The position numbers were made by a program, and so were the translations under genes. The notes under the pieces were generated by a model, which saw nothing but the letters and a program-made list of their open reading frames with translations, searched no databases and had not been told where the DNA came from. A stretch of 64,000 bases of DNA from Megascapheus bottae (taxonomy: Eukaryota; Chordata; Mammalia; Rodentia; Geomyidae), in NCBI GenBank assembly GCA_024803745.1, contig JANJXV010000262.1, positions 744,001 through 808,000 of the forward strand, read 5' to 3'. Positions 12,501 to 25,706 of the stretch are shown here, one piece after another (position 1 is the first letter of the stretch; each line of letters begins with the position of its first letter).

Positions 12501-13771
12501 AATGGAGGTGTGTGAAGTCATAGAATGGAGATGTGTGAAGTCATAGAATGGAGGTGTGTGAAGTCACAAAATGGAGGTGTGTGAAGTCATAGAATGGAGG
12601 TGTGTCAACTCAGAAATGAGGTATGTGAAGTCATAAAATGGAGGTGTGTGAAGTCAGAGAATGGAGATATGTGAAGGCACAGAATGGAGTTGTATGAAAT
12701 CAGAGAATGGAGGTATGTGAAGTCAGAGAATCGAGGTGTGTGAAGTCACAGAATGGAGGTGTGTGAGGTCACAGAATGGAGGTGTGTGAACACACAATGG
12801 AGGTGAGTGAAGTCACAGAATGGAGGTGTGTGAAGTAATAGTATGGAGGTGTGTGAAGTCACAAAATGGAGGTGTGTGAAGTCATAGAATGGAGGTGTGT
12901 GAAGTCAAAGGATGGAGGTCTGTGAAGTCATAGAAGGCAGGTGTGTGAAGTCATAAAATGGAGATGTGTGAAGTCACAGAATGGAGATGTGTGAAGTCAT
13001 AGAATGGAGGTGTGTGAAGTCAAAGAATCGAGGTGTGTCAAGTTATGTAATGGAAGTGTGTGAAGTCATAGAATGGAGGTGTGTGAACTCATAGAATGGA
13101 GGTGTGTGAAATCATGGACTGGACGTGTGTGAAATCAAAGAATGGAGGTGTGGGAAGTGAAAAAATGGAGGTGTGTGAAGTCACAGAATGGAAGTGTGTG
13201 AAGTCAAAATTGAGGTGTGTGAAGTCACAGAATGGAGGTGTGTGAAGTCACAGAATGGAGGTGTGTGAAGTCAAAATGGAGGTGTGTGAAGTCAAAGAAA
13301 GAGGTGTGTGAAGTCATAGAATGGAGGTCTGTGAAGTCATGGAATGGAGGTTTGTGAGGTCAAATAATTGAAGTGTGTGAAGTTACAGAAAGGAGGTGTG
13401 TGAAGTCATAGAATAGAGGTGTGTGAAGTCATAGAATGGAGGTGTGTGAAGTCACAGAAGGCAGGTGTGTGAAGTCACAGAATACAGTTGTGTGAAATCA
13501 CGATGGAGGTGTGTGAATTCATAGAATGGAGGTGTGTGAAGTGAAAGAATGGAGGTGTGGGAAGTCATAGAATGGAGGTGTGTGAAATCACAGAATGGAT
13601 TTGTGTGTAGTCACAGAGTGCAGGTGTGTAAAGTCACAGATTGGAGGTGTGTGAAGTCAGATTGGAGGTGTGTGAAGTAACAGAATGGAGGTGTGTCAAC
13701 TCAGAAAGGAGGTGTGTGAAGTCATGGAATGGAGGTGTGTGAAGTCATAGAATGGCGGTGTTTGAAGTCAT
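9528..13771 (+). repeat. HOR copy 3, subtype c (4,244 bp, the longest full unit)
   Basis: Complete marker order: M2 9528, M4 10028, S 10604, second S 11083, M1 12048, M3 12671. M2 to M4 is exactly 500 bp. It shares private variants with the copy at 17768-21875 and not with its nearer neighbour at 13772: TACAAAGGAGGAG with GTCAAGGAATGG near 9845 and 18080, GAGGTATGGAAGTC near 12290 and 20455, and GAATAGAGGTGTGTGAACTC near 12460 and 20630. The offset to that copy is 8,240 at M4, 8,217 at both S markers and 8,171 at M1, so a few monomers have been gained or lost between them. At ~185 monomers per repeat this is a very long HOR. Confidence 0.9.
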
Positions 13772-16700
13772 AGAATGTTGGTTTTTGAAGTCACAGAATG
13801 GAGGTGTGTGAAGTCATAGAATGGAGGTGTGTGAAGTCAGATTGGAGGTGTGTGAAGTAACAGGATGGAGGTGTATCAACTCAGAAAGGAGGTGTGTGAA
13901 GTCATAGAATGGAGGTGTGTGAAGTCATAGAATGGAGGTGTGTGAAATCATAGAATGGAGGTGTGTGAAGTCACAGAAATGAGGTGTTTGAAGTAAAAAT
14001 GGAAGTGTGTGAAGTGAGAATGGAGGTGTGTGAAGTCATAGAATGGAGGTGTGTGAAGTCACAGAATGGGGGTGTGTGAACTCATACAATGGAGGAGTGT
14101 GAAGTCATGGAATGGAGGTGTGTGAAGTCACAGATGGAGGTGTGTGAAGTCATAGAATGGAGGGGTGTGAAGTTACAGAATGGAGGTGTGTGAAGTCACA
14201 GAATGGAGGTGTGTGAACTCAGAATGGAGGTGTGTGAATTCACAGAAGGGAGGTTTGTGAAGTCATATAATGGATGTTTCTGAAGTAAGAATGAAGGTGT
14301 GTGAAGCCATAAAATGGAGGTGTGTGAAGTCAAAATGCAGGTGTGTGAAGTCAAACAATGGAGGTGTGTGAAGTCACAGAATGGAGATGTGTGAAGTCAC
14401 AGAATGGAAGTGTGTGAAGTCAAAATGGAGGTGTGTGAATTCAGAGAATGGAGGTGTGTGAAGTCAAATCATGGACGTGTGTGAAGTCAAAATTTTGGTG
14501 TGTGAAGTCACAAATGCAGGTGTGTGAAGTCACAGAATGGAGGTGTGTGAAGTCAAAATGGAGGTGTGTGAAGTCAAAGAATGGATGTGTTTGAAGTCAT
14601 AGAATGGAGGTGTGTGAAGTCAGAATGCAGGTGTGTGAAGTCAGAATGCAAGTGTGTGAAGTCATGGAATGGATGTGTTTCAAGTCATAGAATGGAGGTG
14701 TGTGAAGTCAGAGAATGGAGGTGTGTGAAGTCAGAATGCAGGTGTGTGAAGTCATAGAATGGAGGTGTGGGAAGTCATAGAATGGAGGTGTGTGAAGTCA
14801 TAGATTGGAAGTGTGTGAAGTCATAGAATGGAGGTGTGTGAAGTCATAGATTGAAGGTGTGTAGAAGTCATAGTATGGAGGTGTGTGAAGTCACAGAAAG
14901 GAGGTGTGTGAAATCACAGAATGGAGTTGTGTGAAGTCACAATGGAGGTGTGTGAAGTCATAGAATGGAGTTGTGTGAAATCAAAGAATGGAGGTTTGTT
15001 AAGTCATAGAATGGATTGTGTGTGAAATCATAGAATGGAGGTGTGTGAATCACAGAATTGAGGTGTGTAAAGTCACAGAGTGGAGGTGTGTGAATTCACA
15101 GAATGGAGTTGTGTGTGAAGTCATAGAATGGAGGTGTGTGAAGTCACAGAAGGCAGGTGTGTGAAGTCACAGAATACAGTTGTGTGAAGTCATGGAATGG
15201 AGGTGTGTGAAGTCAGAATGCAGGTGTGTGAAGTCATAGAATGGAGGTGTGTGAAGTCATAGAATGGAGGTGTGTGGAGTCATAGACTGGAAGTGTGTGA
15301 AGTCATAAAATGGAGGTGTGTGAAGTCATAGATTGAAGGTGTGTGGAAGTCATAGTATGGAGGTGTGTGAAGTCACAGAAAGGAGGTGTGTGAAGTCACA
15401 GAATGGAGGTGTGTGAAGTCAAAACGGAGGTGTGTGAAGTCAAAGAATGGAGGTGTGTGAAGTCATAGAATGGAGGTGTATGAAGTCATGGAATAGAGGT
15501 TTGTGAAGTCAAACAATGGAAGTGTGTGCAGTTACAGAATGGAGGTGTGTGAAGTCATAGAATGGAGCTGTGTGAAGTCATTGAATGGAGGAGTGTGAAG
15601 TCAGAATGGAGATGTGTGAAGTCCCATAATGGAGGTGTGTGCAGTCATAGAATGTTGGTGTGTGAAGTCATAGAATGGAGGTGTATGAAGTCGTAGAATG
15701 GAGGTTTGTGAAGTCAGAATGCAGGTGTGTGTAGTCATAGAATGGAGGTGTGTGAAGTCATAGAATGGAGGTGTGCGAAGTCACAGAAGGGAGGTGTGTG
15801 AAGTCACAGAATCGAGTTGTCTGAAGTCACAATGGAGGTGTGTGAAGTCATAGAATGGAGGTGTGTGAAGTCAGAATAGAGGTGTGCGAAGTCATAGAAT
15901 GGAGGTGGGTGAAGTCAGAATGGAGCTGTGTGAAGTCTTAGAATTGAGGTGTGTGCAGTCAGAATGGAGGTGTGTGAACTCATAGAATGGAGGTGTGTGA
16001 AGTCACAATGGAGGTGTGTGAAGTCATAGAATGGAGGTGTGGGAAGTAAAAATGGAGTTTGTGAACTCATAGAATGAAGGTGTGTGAACTCATAGAATGG
16101 AGGTTGTGAAGTCATGGAATGGAGGTGTGTGAAGTCAAAGAATGCAGGTGTGTGAAGTCATCGAATGGAGGTATGTAAAGTCATGTCATGGAGGTGTGTG
16201 AAGTCACAGAATGGAGGTGTGTGAAATCAGAATTGAGGTGTGCTAAGTCATAGAATGGAGATGTGTGAAGTCAGAATGGAGGTGTGTGAACTCATAGAAA
16301 GGAGGTGTGTGAAGTCAGAATGGAGGTATGTGAACTCATGGAATGGAGGTATGTGAAGTCACAATAGAGGTGTGTGAAGTCATAGAATGGTGGTATGTGA
16401 AGTTACAGAATGGAGGTGTGGAAGTCATAGAATGGAGGTGTGTGAAGTCAGAAATTGAGGTGTGTGAAGTCACAGAATATAGGTGTGTGAATTCAGAATG
16501 GAGGTGTGTGAAGTCATAGAATGGAGGTGCGTGAAGTCATATATTGGAGGTGTGTGAAGTTACAGAATTGAGGTGTGTGAAGTCACAGAATGGAGGTGTG
16601 TGAACTCAGAATGGAGGTGAGTGAAGTCACAGAATGGAGGTGTGTGAAGTCATAGAATGGAGGTGTGTGAAGTCACAAAATGGAGGTGTGTGAAGTCATA

Positions 16701-17767
16701 GAATGGAGGTGTGTCAACTCAGAAATGAGGTATGTGAAGTCATAAAATGGAGGTGTGTGAAGTCAGAGAATGGAGATATGTGAAGGCACAGAATGGAGTT
16801 GTATGAAATCAGAGAATGGAGGTATGTGAAGTCAGAGAATCGAGGTGTGTGAAGTCACAGAATGGAGGTGTGTGAGGTCACAGAATGGAGGTGTGTGAAC
16901 ACACAATGGAGGTGAGTGAAGTCACAGAATGGAGGTGTGTGAAGTCATAGAATGGAGATGTGTGAAGTCACAGAATGCAGGTGTGTGAAGTAATAGAATG
17001 GAGGTGTGTGAAGTCACAAATTGAGGTGTGTGAAGTCATAGAATGGAGGTATGTGAAGTCAAAGGATGGAGGTGTGTGAAGTCATAGAAGGCAGGTGTGT
17101 GAAGTTATGTAATGGAAGTGTGTGAAGTCATAGAATGGAGGTGTGTGAACTCATAGAATGGAGGTGTGTGAAATCATGGACTGGACGTGTGTGAAATCAA
17201 AGAATGGAGGTGTGGGAAGTGAAAAAATGGAGGTGTGTGAAGTCACAGAATGGAAGTGTGTGAAGTCAAAATTGAGGTGTGTGAAGTCAAAGAATGGAGG
17301 TGTGTGAAGTCACAGAATGGAGGTCTGTGAAGTCATGGAATGGAGGTTTGTGAGGTCAAATATTTGAAGTGTGTGAAGTTACAGAAAGGAGGTGTGTGAA
17401 GTCATAGAATGGAGGTGTGTGAACTCATAGAATGGAGGTGTGTGAAGTCACAGAAGGCAGGTGTGTGAAGTCACAGAATACAGTTGTGTGATATCACAAT
17501 GGAGGTATGTGAATTCATAGAATGGAGGTGTGTGAAGTGAAAGAATGGAGGTGTGTGAAGTCATAGAATGGAGGTGTGTGAAATCACAGAATGGATTTGT
17601 GTGTAGTCACAGAGTGCAGGTGTGTAAAGTCACAGATTGGAGGTGTGTGAAGTCAGATTGGAGGTGTGTGAAGTAACAGAATGGAGGTGTGTCAACTCAG
17701 ATAGGAGGTGTGTGAAGTCATAGAATGGAGGTGTGTGAAGTCATAGAATGGAGGTGTTTGAAGTCAT
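13772..17767 (+). repeat. HOR copy 4, subtype a (3,996 bp)
   Basis: Complete marker order: M2 13772, M4 14272 (500 bp later), S 14848, second S 15330 (482 bp apart), M1 16180, M3 16780 (600 bp after M1). The part from 14890 to ~17420 is the near-identical partner of 1 to ~2530. Differences include a one-base deletion near 17020 (ACAAATTGAGG against ACAAAATGGAGG) and one extra monomer near 17420 (GAACTCATAGAATGG). It lies between two subtype c copies. Confidence 0.9.
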
Positions 17768-20700
17768 AGAATGTTGGTTTTTGAAGTCACAGAATGGAGT
17801 TGTGTGAAGTCATAGAATGGAGGTGTGTGAAGTCAGATTGGAGGTGTGTGAAGTAACAGGATGGAGGTGTATCAACTCAGAAAGGAGGTGTGTGAAGTCA
17901 TAGAATGGAGGTGTGTGAAGTCATAGAATGGAGGTGTGTGAAATCATAGAATGGAGGTGTGTGAAGTCACAGAAATGAGGTGTTTGAAGTCAAAATGGAA
18001 GTGTGTGAAGTCAGAATGGAGGTGTGTGAAGTCATAGAAGGGAGGTGTGTGAAGTCACAGAATGGAGGTGTGTGAACTCATACAAAGGAGGAGTGTGAAG
18101 TCAAGGAATGGAGGTGTGTGAAGTCACAGATGGAGGTGTGTGAAGTCATAGAATGGAGGGGTGTGAAGTTACAGAATGGAAGTGTGTGAAGTCACAGAAT
18201 GGAGGTGTGTGAACTCAGAATGGAGGTGTGTGAATTCACAGAAGGGAGGTTTGAGAAGTCATATAATGGATGTTTCTGAAGTAAGAATGAAGGTGTGTGA
18301 AGCCATAAAATGGAGGTGTGAGAAGTCAAAATGCAGGTGTGTGAAGTCACAGAATGGAGATGTGTGAAGTCACAGAATGGAAGTGTGTGAAGTCAAAATG
18401 GAGGTGTGTGAATTCAAAGAATGGAGGTGTGTGAAGTCAAATCATGGACGTGTGTGAAGTCAAAATTTTGGTGTGTGAAGTCACAAATGCAGGTGTGTGA
18501 AGTCACAGAATGGAGGTGTGTGAAGTCAAAATGGAGGTGTGTGAAGTCAAAGAATGGATGTGTTTGAAGTCATAGAATGGAGGTGTGTGAAGTCAGAATG
18601 CAGGTGTGTGAAGTCAGAATGCAGGTGTGTGAAGTCATGGAATGGATGTGTTTGAAGTCGTAGAATGGAGGTGTGTGAAGTCAGAGAATGGAGGTGTGTG
18701 AAGTCAGAATGCAGGTGTGTGAAGTCATAGAATGGAGGTGTGTGAAGTCATAGAATGGAGGTGTGTGAAGTCATAGATTGGAAGTGTGTGAAGTCATAGA
18801 ATGGAGGTGTGTGAAGTCATAGATTGAAGGTGTGTGGAAGTCATAGTATGGAGGTGTGTGAAGTCACAGAAAGGAGGTGTGTGAAATCACAGAATGGAGT
18901 TGTGTGAAGTCACAATGGAGGTGTGTGAAGTCATAGAATGGAGTTGTGTGAAATCAAAGAATGGAGGTTTGTTAAGTCATAGAATGGATTGTGTGTGAAA
19001 TCATAGAATGGAGGTGTGTGAATCACAGAATTGAGGTGTGTAAAGTCACAGAGTGGAGGTGTGTGAAGTCACAGAATGGAGTTGTGTGTGAAGTCATAGA
19101 ATGGAGGTGTGTGAAGTCACAGAATGCAGGTGTGTGATGTCAGAATGGAGGTGTGTGAAGTCACCGAATGGAGGTATGTGACGTCATAAATGTTGGTGTG
19201 TGAAGTCATAGAATGGAGGTGTGAAGTCATAGAATGGAGGTGTGTGGAGTCATAGACTGGAAGTGTGTGTAGTCATAGAATGGAGGTGTGTGAAGTCATA
19301 GATTGAAGGTGTTTGGAAGTCATAGTATGGAGGTGTGTGAAGTCACAGAAAGGAGGTGTGTGAAGTCACAGAATGGAGGTGTCTGAAGTCAAAACGGAGG
19401 TGTGTGAAGTCAAAGAATGGAGGTGTGTGAAGTCATAGAATGGAGGTGTATGAAGTCATGGAATAGAGGTTTGTGAAGTCAAACAATGGAAGTGTGTGCA
19501 GTTACAGAATGGAGGTGTGTGAAGTCATAGAATGGAGGTGTGTGAAGTCATTGAATGGAGGAGTGTGAAGTCAGAATGGAGATGTGTGAAGTCACATAAT
19601 GGAGGTGTGTGCAGTCATAGAATGTTGGTGTGTGAAGTCATAGAATGGAGGTGTATGAAGTCGTAGAATGGAGGTTTGTGAAGTCAGAATGCAGGTGTGT
19701 GTAGTCATAGAATGGAGGTGTGTGAAGTCATAGAATGGCGGTGTGTGAAGTCATACATCGGAAGTGTGTTCAGTCATAGAATGGATGTGTGGGAAGTCAT
19801 AGAATGGAGGTGTGTGAAGTCATAGAATGGAGGTGTGTGAAGTCACAGAATCGAGTTGTCTGAAGTCACAATGGAGGTGTGTGAAGTCATAGAATGGAGG
19901 TGTGTGAAGTCAGAATAGAGGTGTGCGAAGTCATAGAATGGAGGTGTGTGAAGTCAGAAGGGAGCTGTGTGAAGTCTTAGAATTGAGGTGTGTGCAGTCA
20001 GAATGGAGGTGTGTGAACTCATAGAATGGAGGTGTGTGAAGTCACAATGGAGGTGTGTGAAGTCATAGAATGGAGGTGTGGGAAGTAAAAATGGAGTTTG
20101 TGAACTCATAGAATGAAGGTGTGTGAACTCATAGAATGGAGGTTGTGAAGTCATGGAATGCAGGTGTGTGAAGTCAAAGAATGCAGGTGTGTGAAGTCAT
20201 CGAATGGAGGTATGTAAAGTCATGTCATGGAGGTGTGTGAAGTCACAGAATGGAGGTGTGTGAAATCAGAATTGAGGTGTGCTAAGTCATAGAATGGAGG
20301 TGTGTGAAGTCAGAATGGAGGTGTGTGAACTCATAGAACGGAGGTGTGTGAAGTCAGAATGGAGGTGTGTGAACTCATGGAATGGAGGTATGTGAAGTCA
20401 CAATGGAGGTGTGTGAAGTCATAGAATGGTGGTGTGTGAAGTTACAGAATGGAGGTATGGAAGTCATAGAATGGAGGTGTGTGAAGTCAGAAATTGAGGT
20501 GTGTGAAGTCACAGAATATAGGTGTGTGAATTCAGAATGGAGGTGTGTGAAGTCATAGAATGGAGGTGTGTGAAGTCATATATTGGAGGTGTGTGAAGTT
20601 ACAGAATTGAGGTGTGTGAAGTCACAGAATAGAGGTGTGTGAACTCAGAATGGAGGTGAGTGAAGTCACAGAATGGAGGTGTGTGAAGTCATAGAATGGA

Positions 20701-21875
20701 GATGTGTGAAGTCATAGAATGGAGGTGTGTGAAGTCACAAAATGGAGGTGTGTGAAGTCATAGAATGGAGGTGTGTCAACTCAGAAATGAGGTATGTGAA
20801 GTCATAAAATGGAGGTGTGTGAAGTCAGAGAATGGAGATATGTGAAGGCACAGAATGGAGTTGTATGAAATCAGAGAATGGAGGTATGTGAATTCAGAGA
20901 ATCGAGGTGTGTGAAGTCACAGAATGGAGGTGTGTGAGGTCACAGAATGGAGGTGTGTGAACACACAATGGAGGTGAGTGAAGTCACAGAATGGAGGTGT
21001 GTGAAGTAATAGAATGGAGGTGTGTGAAGTCACAAAATGGAGGTGTGTGAAGTCATAGAATGGAGGTGTGTGAAGTCAAAGGATGGAGGTCTGTGAAGTC
21101 ATAGAAGGCAGGTGTGTGAAGTCATAAAATGGAGATGTGTGAAGTCACAGAATGGAGATGTGTGAATTCATAGAATAGAGGTGTGTGACGTCACAGAATC
21201 GAGGTGTTTGAAGTTATATAATGGAAGTGTGTGAACTCATAGAATGGAGGTGTGTGAAATCATGGACTGGACGTGTGTGAAATCAAAGAATGGAGGTGTG
21301 GGAAGTGAAAAAATGGAGGTGTGTGAAGTCACAGAATGGAGGTGTGTGAAGTCACAGAATGGAGGTGTGTGAAGTCAAAATGGAGGTGTGTGAAGTCAAA
21401 GAAAGAGGTGTGTGAAGTCATAGAATGGAGGTCTGTGAAGTCATGGAATGTAGGTTTGTGAGGTCAAATAATTCAAGTGTGTGAAGTTACAGAAAGGAGG
21501 TGTGTGAAGTCATAGAATGGAGGTGTGTGAAGTCATAGAATGGAGGTGTGTGAAGTCACAGAAGGCAGGTGTGTGAAGTCACAGAATACAGTTGTGTGAA
21601 ATCACAATGGAGGTGTGTGAATTCATAGAATGGAGGTGTGTGAAGTGAAAGAATGGAGGTGTGGGAAGTCATAGAATGGAGGTGTGTGAAATCACAGAAT
21701 GGATTTGTGTGTAGTCACAGAGTGCAGGTGTGTAAAGTCACAGATTGGAGGTGTGTGAAGTCAGATTGGAGGTGTGTGAAGTAACAGAATGGAGGTGTGT
21801 CAACTCAGAAAGGAGGTGTGTGAAGTCATAGAATGGAGGTGTGTGAAGTCATAGAATGGAGGTGTTTGAAGTCAT
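17768..21875 (+). repeat. HOR copy 5, subtype c (4,108 bp)
   Basis: Complete marker order: M2 17768, M4 18268 (500 bp later), S 18821, second S 19300 (479 bp apart), M1 20219, M3 20842. It pairs with the copy at 9528-13771 by shared private variants. A 63-codon open frame at 18176-18367 on the + strand is a by-product of 21-bp monomers that hold the frame, and is not a gene. From ~21667 the sequence matches 2602 onward, so a subtype b block begins about 200 bp before the M2 that I use as the formal boundary. Confidence 0.9.
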
Positions 21876-24800
21876 AGAATGTTGGTTTTTGAAGTCACAG
21901 AATGGAGTTGTGTGAAGTCAAAGAATGGAGGTGTGTGAAGTCAGATTGGAGGTGTGTGAAGTAACAGGATGGAGGTGTATCAACTCAGAAAGGAGGTGTG
22001 TGAAGTCATAGAATGGAGGTGTGTGAAGTCATAGAATGGAGGTGTGTGAAATCATAGAATGGAGGTGTGTGAAGTCACAGAAATGAGGTGTTTGAAGTCA
22101 AAATGGAAGTGTGTGAAGTCAGAATGGAGGTGTGTGAAGTCATAGAATGGAGGTGTGTGAAGTCACAGAATGGAGGTGTGTGAACTCATACAATGGAGGA
22201 GTGTGAAGTCATGGAATGGAGGTGTGTGAAGTCACAGATGGAGGTGTGTGAAGTCATAGAATGGAGGGGTGTGAAGTTACAGAATGGAGGTGTGTGAAGT
22301 CACAGAATGGAGGTGTGTGAACTCAGAATGGAGGTGTGTGAATTCACAGAAGGGAGGTTTGTGAAGTCATATAATGGATGTTTCTGAAGTAAGAATGAAG
22401 GTGTGTGAAGCCATAAAATGGAGGTGTGTGAAGTCAAAATGCAGGTGTGTGAAGTCAAACAATGGAGGTGTGTGAAGTCACAGAATGGAGATGTGTGAAG
22501 TCACAGAATGGAAGTGTGTGAAGTCAAAATGGAGGTGTGTGAATTCAGAGAATGGAGGTGTGTGAAGTCAAATCATGGACGTGTGTGAAGTCAAAATTTT
22601 GGTGTGTGAAGTCACAAATGCAGGTGTGTGAAGTCACAGAATGGAGGTGTGTGAAGTCAAAATGGAGGTGTGTGAAGTCAAAGAATGGATGTGTTTGAAG
22701 TCATAGAAAGGAGGTGTGTGAAGTCAGAATGCAGGTGTGTGAAGTCAGAATGCAGGTGTGTGAAGTCATAGAATGGATGTGTTTGAAGTCATAGAATGGA
22801 GGTGTGTGAAGTCAGAGAATGGAGGTGTGTGAAGTCAGAATGCAGGTGTGTGAAGTCATAGAATGGAGGTGTGTGAAGTCATAGAATGGAGGTGTGTGAA
22901 GTCATAGATTGAAGGTGTGTGGAAGTCATAGTATGGAGGTGTGTGAAGTCACAGAAAGGAGGTGTGTGAAATCACAGAATGGAGTTGTGTGAAGTCACAA
23001 TGGAGGTGTGTGAACTCATAGAATGGAGTTTTGTGAAATCAAAGAATGGAGGTTTGTTAAGTCATAGAATGGATTGTGTGTGAAATCATAGAATGGAGGT
23101 GTGTGAATCACAGAATTGAGGTGTGTAAAGTCACAGAGTGGAGGTGTGTGAAGTCACAGAATGGAGTTGTGTGTGAAGTCATAGAATGGAGGTGTGTGAA
23201 GTCACAGAATGCAGGTGTGTGATGTCAGAATGGAGGTGTGTGAAGTCACCGAATGGAGGTATGTGACGTCATAAATGTTGGTGTGTGAAGTCATAGAATG
23301 GAGGTGTGAAGTCATAGAATGGAGGTGTGTGAAGTCATTGAATGGAGGAGTGTGAAGTCAGAATGGAGATGTGTGAAGTCACATAATGGAGGTGTGTGCA
23401 GTCATAGAATGTTGGTGTGTGAAGTCATAGAATGGAGGTGTATGAAGTCGTAGAATGGAGGTTTGTGAAGTCAGAATGCAGGTGTGTGTAGTCATAGAAT
23501 GGAGGTGTGTGAAGTCATAGAATGGAGGTGTGTGAAGTCATACATCGGAAGTGTGTTCAGTCATAGAATGGATGTGTGGGAAGTCATAGAATGGAAGTGT
23601 GTGAAGTCATAGAATGGAGGTGTGTGAAGTCACAGAATCGAGTTGTCTGAAGTCACAATGGAGGTGTGTGAAGTCATAGAATGGAGGTGTGTGAAGTCAG
23701 AATAGAGGTGTGCGAAGTCATAGAATGGAGGTGTGCGAAGTCAGAAGGGAGCTGTGTGAAGTCTTAGAATTGAGGTGTGTGCAGTCAGAATGGAGGTGTG
23801 TGAACTCATAGAATGGAGGTGTGTGAAGTCACAATGGAGGTGTGTGAAGTCATAGAATGGAGGTGTGGGAAGTAAAAATGGAGTTTGTGAACTCATAGAA
23901 TGAAGGTGTGTGAACTCATAGAATGGAGGTTGTGAAGTCATGGAATGGAGGTGTGTGAAGTCAAAGAATGCAGGTGTGTGAAGTCATCGAATGGAGGTAT
24001 GTAAAGTCATGTCATGGAGGTGTGTGAAGTCACAGAATGGAGGTGTGTGAAATCAGAATTGAGGTGTGCTAAGTCATAGAATGGAGGTGTGTGAAGTCAG
24101 AATGGAGGTGTGTGAACTCATAGAACGGAGGTGTGTGAAGTCAGAATGGAGGTGTGTGAACTCATGGAATGGAGGTATGTGAAGTCACAATGGAGGTGTG
24201 TGAAGTCATAGAATGGTGGTATGTGAAGTTACAGAATGGAGGTGTGGAAGTCATAGAATGGAGGTGTGTGAAGTCAGAAATTGAGGTGTGTGAAGTCACA
24301 GAATTGAGGTGTGTGAATTCAGAATGGAGGTGTGTGAAGTCATAGAATGGAGGTGTGTGAAGTCATATATTGGAGGTGTGTGAAGTTACAGAATTGAGGT
24401 GTGTGAAGTCACAGAATGGAGGTGTGTGAACTCAGAATGGAGGTGAGTGAAGTCACAGAATGGAGGTGTGTGAAGTCATAGAATGGAGATGTGTGAAGTC
24501 ATAGAATGGAGGTGTGTGAAGTCACAAAATGGAGGTGTGTGAAGTCATAGAATGGAGGTTTGTCAACTCAGAAATGAGGTATGTGAAGTCATAAAATGGA
24601 GATGTGTGAAGTCAGAGAATGGAGATATGTGAAGGCACAGAATGGAGTTGTATGAAATCAGAGAATGGAGGTATGTGAAGTCAGAGAATCGAGGTGTGTG
24701 AAATCACAGAATGGAGGTGTGTGAGGTCACAGAATGGAGGTGTGTGAACACACAATGGAGGTGAGTGAAGTCACAGATTGGAGGTGTGTGAAGTAATAGA

Positions 24801-25706
24801 ATGGAGGTGTGTGAAGTCACAAAATGGAGGTGTGTGAAGTCATAGAATGGAGGTGTGTGAAGTCAAAGGATGGAGGTGTGTGAAGTCATAGAAGGCAGGT
24901 GTGTGAAGTCATAAAATGGAGATGTGTGAAGTCACAGAATGGAGATGTGTGAAGTCATAGAATGGAGGTGTGTGACGTCACAGAATCGAGGTGTGTGAAG
25001 TTATATAATGGAAGTGTGTGAAGTCATAGAATGGAGGTGTGTGAAATCATGGACTGGACGTGTGTGAAATCAAAGAATGGAGGTGTGGGAAGTGAAAAAA
25101 TGGAGGTGTGTGAAGTCACAGAATGGAAGTGTGTGAAGTCAAAATTGAGGTGTGTGAAGTCACAGAATGGAGGTGTGTGAAGTCACAGAATGGAGGTGTG
25201 TGAAGTCAAAATGGAGGTGTGTGAAGTCAAAGAAAGAGGTGTGTGAAGTCATAGAATGGAGGTCTGTGAAGTCATGGAATGGAGGTTTGTGAGGTCAAAT
25301 ATTTGAAGTGTGTGAAGTTACAGAAAGGAGGTGTGTGAAGTCATAGAATGGAGGTGTGTGAAGTCATAGAATGGAGGTGTGTGAAGTCACAGAAGGCAGG
25401 TGTGTGAAGTCACAGAATACAGTTGTGTGAAATCACAATGGAGGTGTGTGAATTCATAGAATGGAGGTGTGTGAAGTGAAAGAATGGAGGTGTGGGAAGT
25501 CATAGAATGGAGGTGTGTGAAATCACAGAATGGATTTGTGTGTAGCCACAGAGTGCAGGTGTGTAAAGTCACAGATTGGAGGTGTGTGAAGTCAGATTGG
25601 AGGTGTGTGAAGTAACAAAATGGAGGTGTGTCAACTCAGAAAGGAGGTGTGTGAAGTCATAGAATGGAGGTGTGTGAAGTCATAGAATGGAGGTGTTTGA
25701 AGTCAT
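21876..25706 (+). repeat. HOR copy 6, subtype b (3,831 bp)
   Basis: Markers: M2 21876, M4 22376 (500 bp later), single S 22906, M1 24006, M3 24629 (623 bp after M1). The second S segment is missing exactly as in the copy at 2811-5778. Positions 21667-24819 match 2602-5754 at an offset of 19,065 with no length difference; one substitution was seen (GAGGTTTGTC near 24550 against GAGGTGTGTC near 5485). Unlike the earlier copy it continues past 24819 through the normal post-M3 part to the next M2. Confidence 0.9.
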
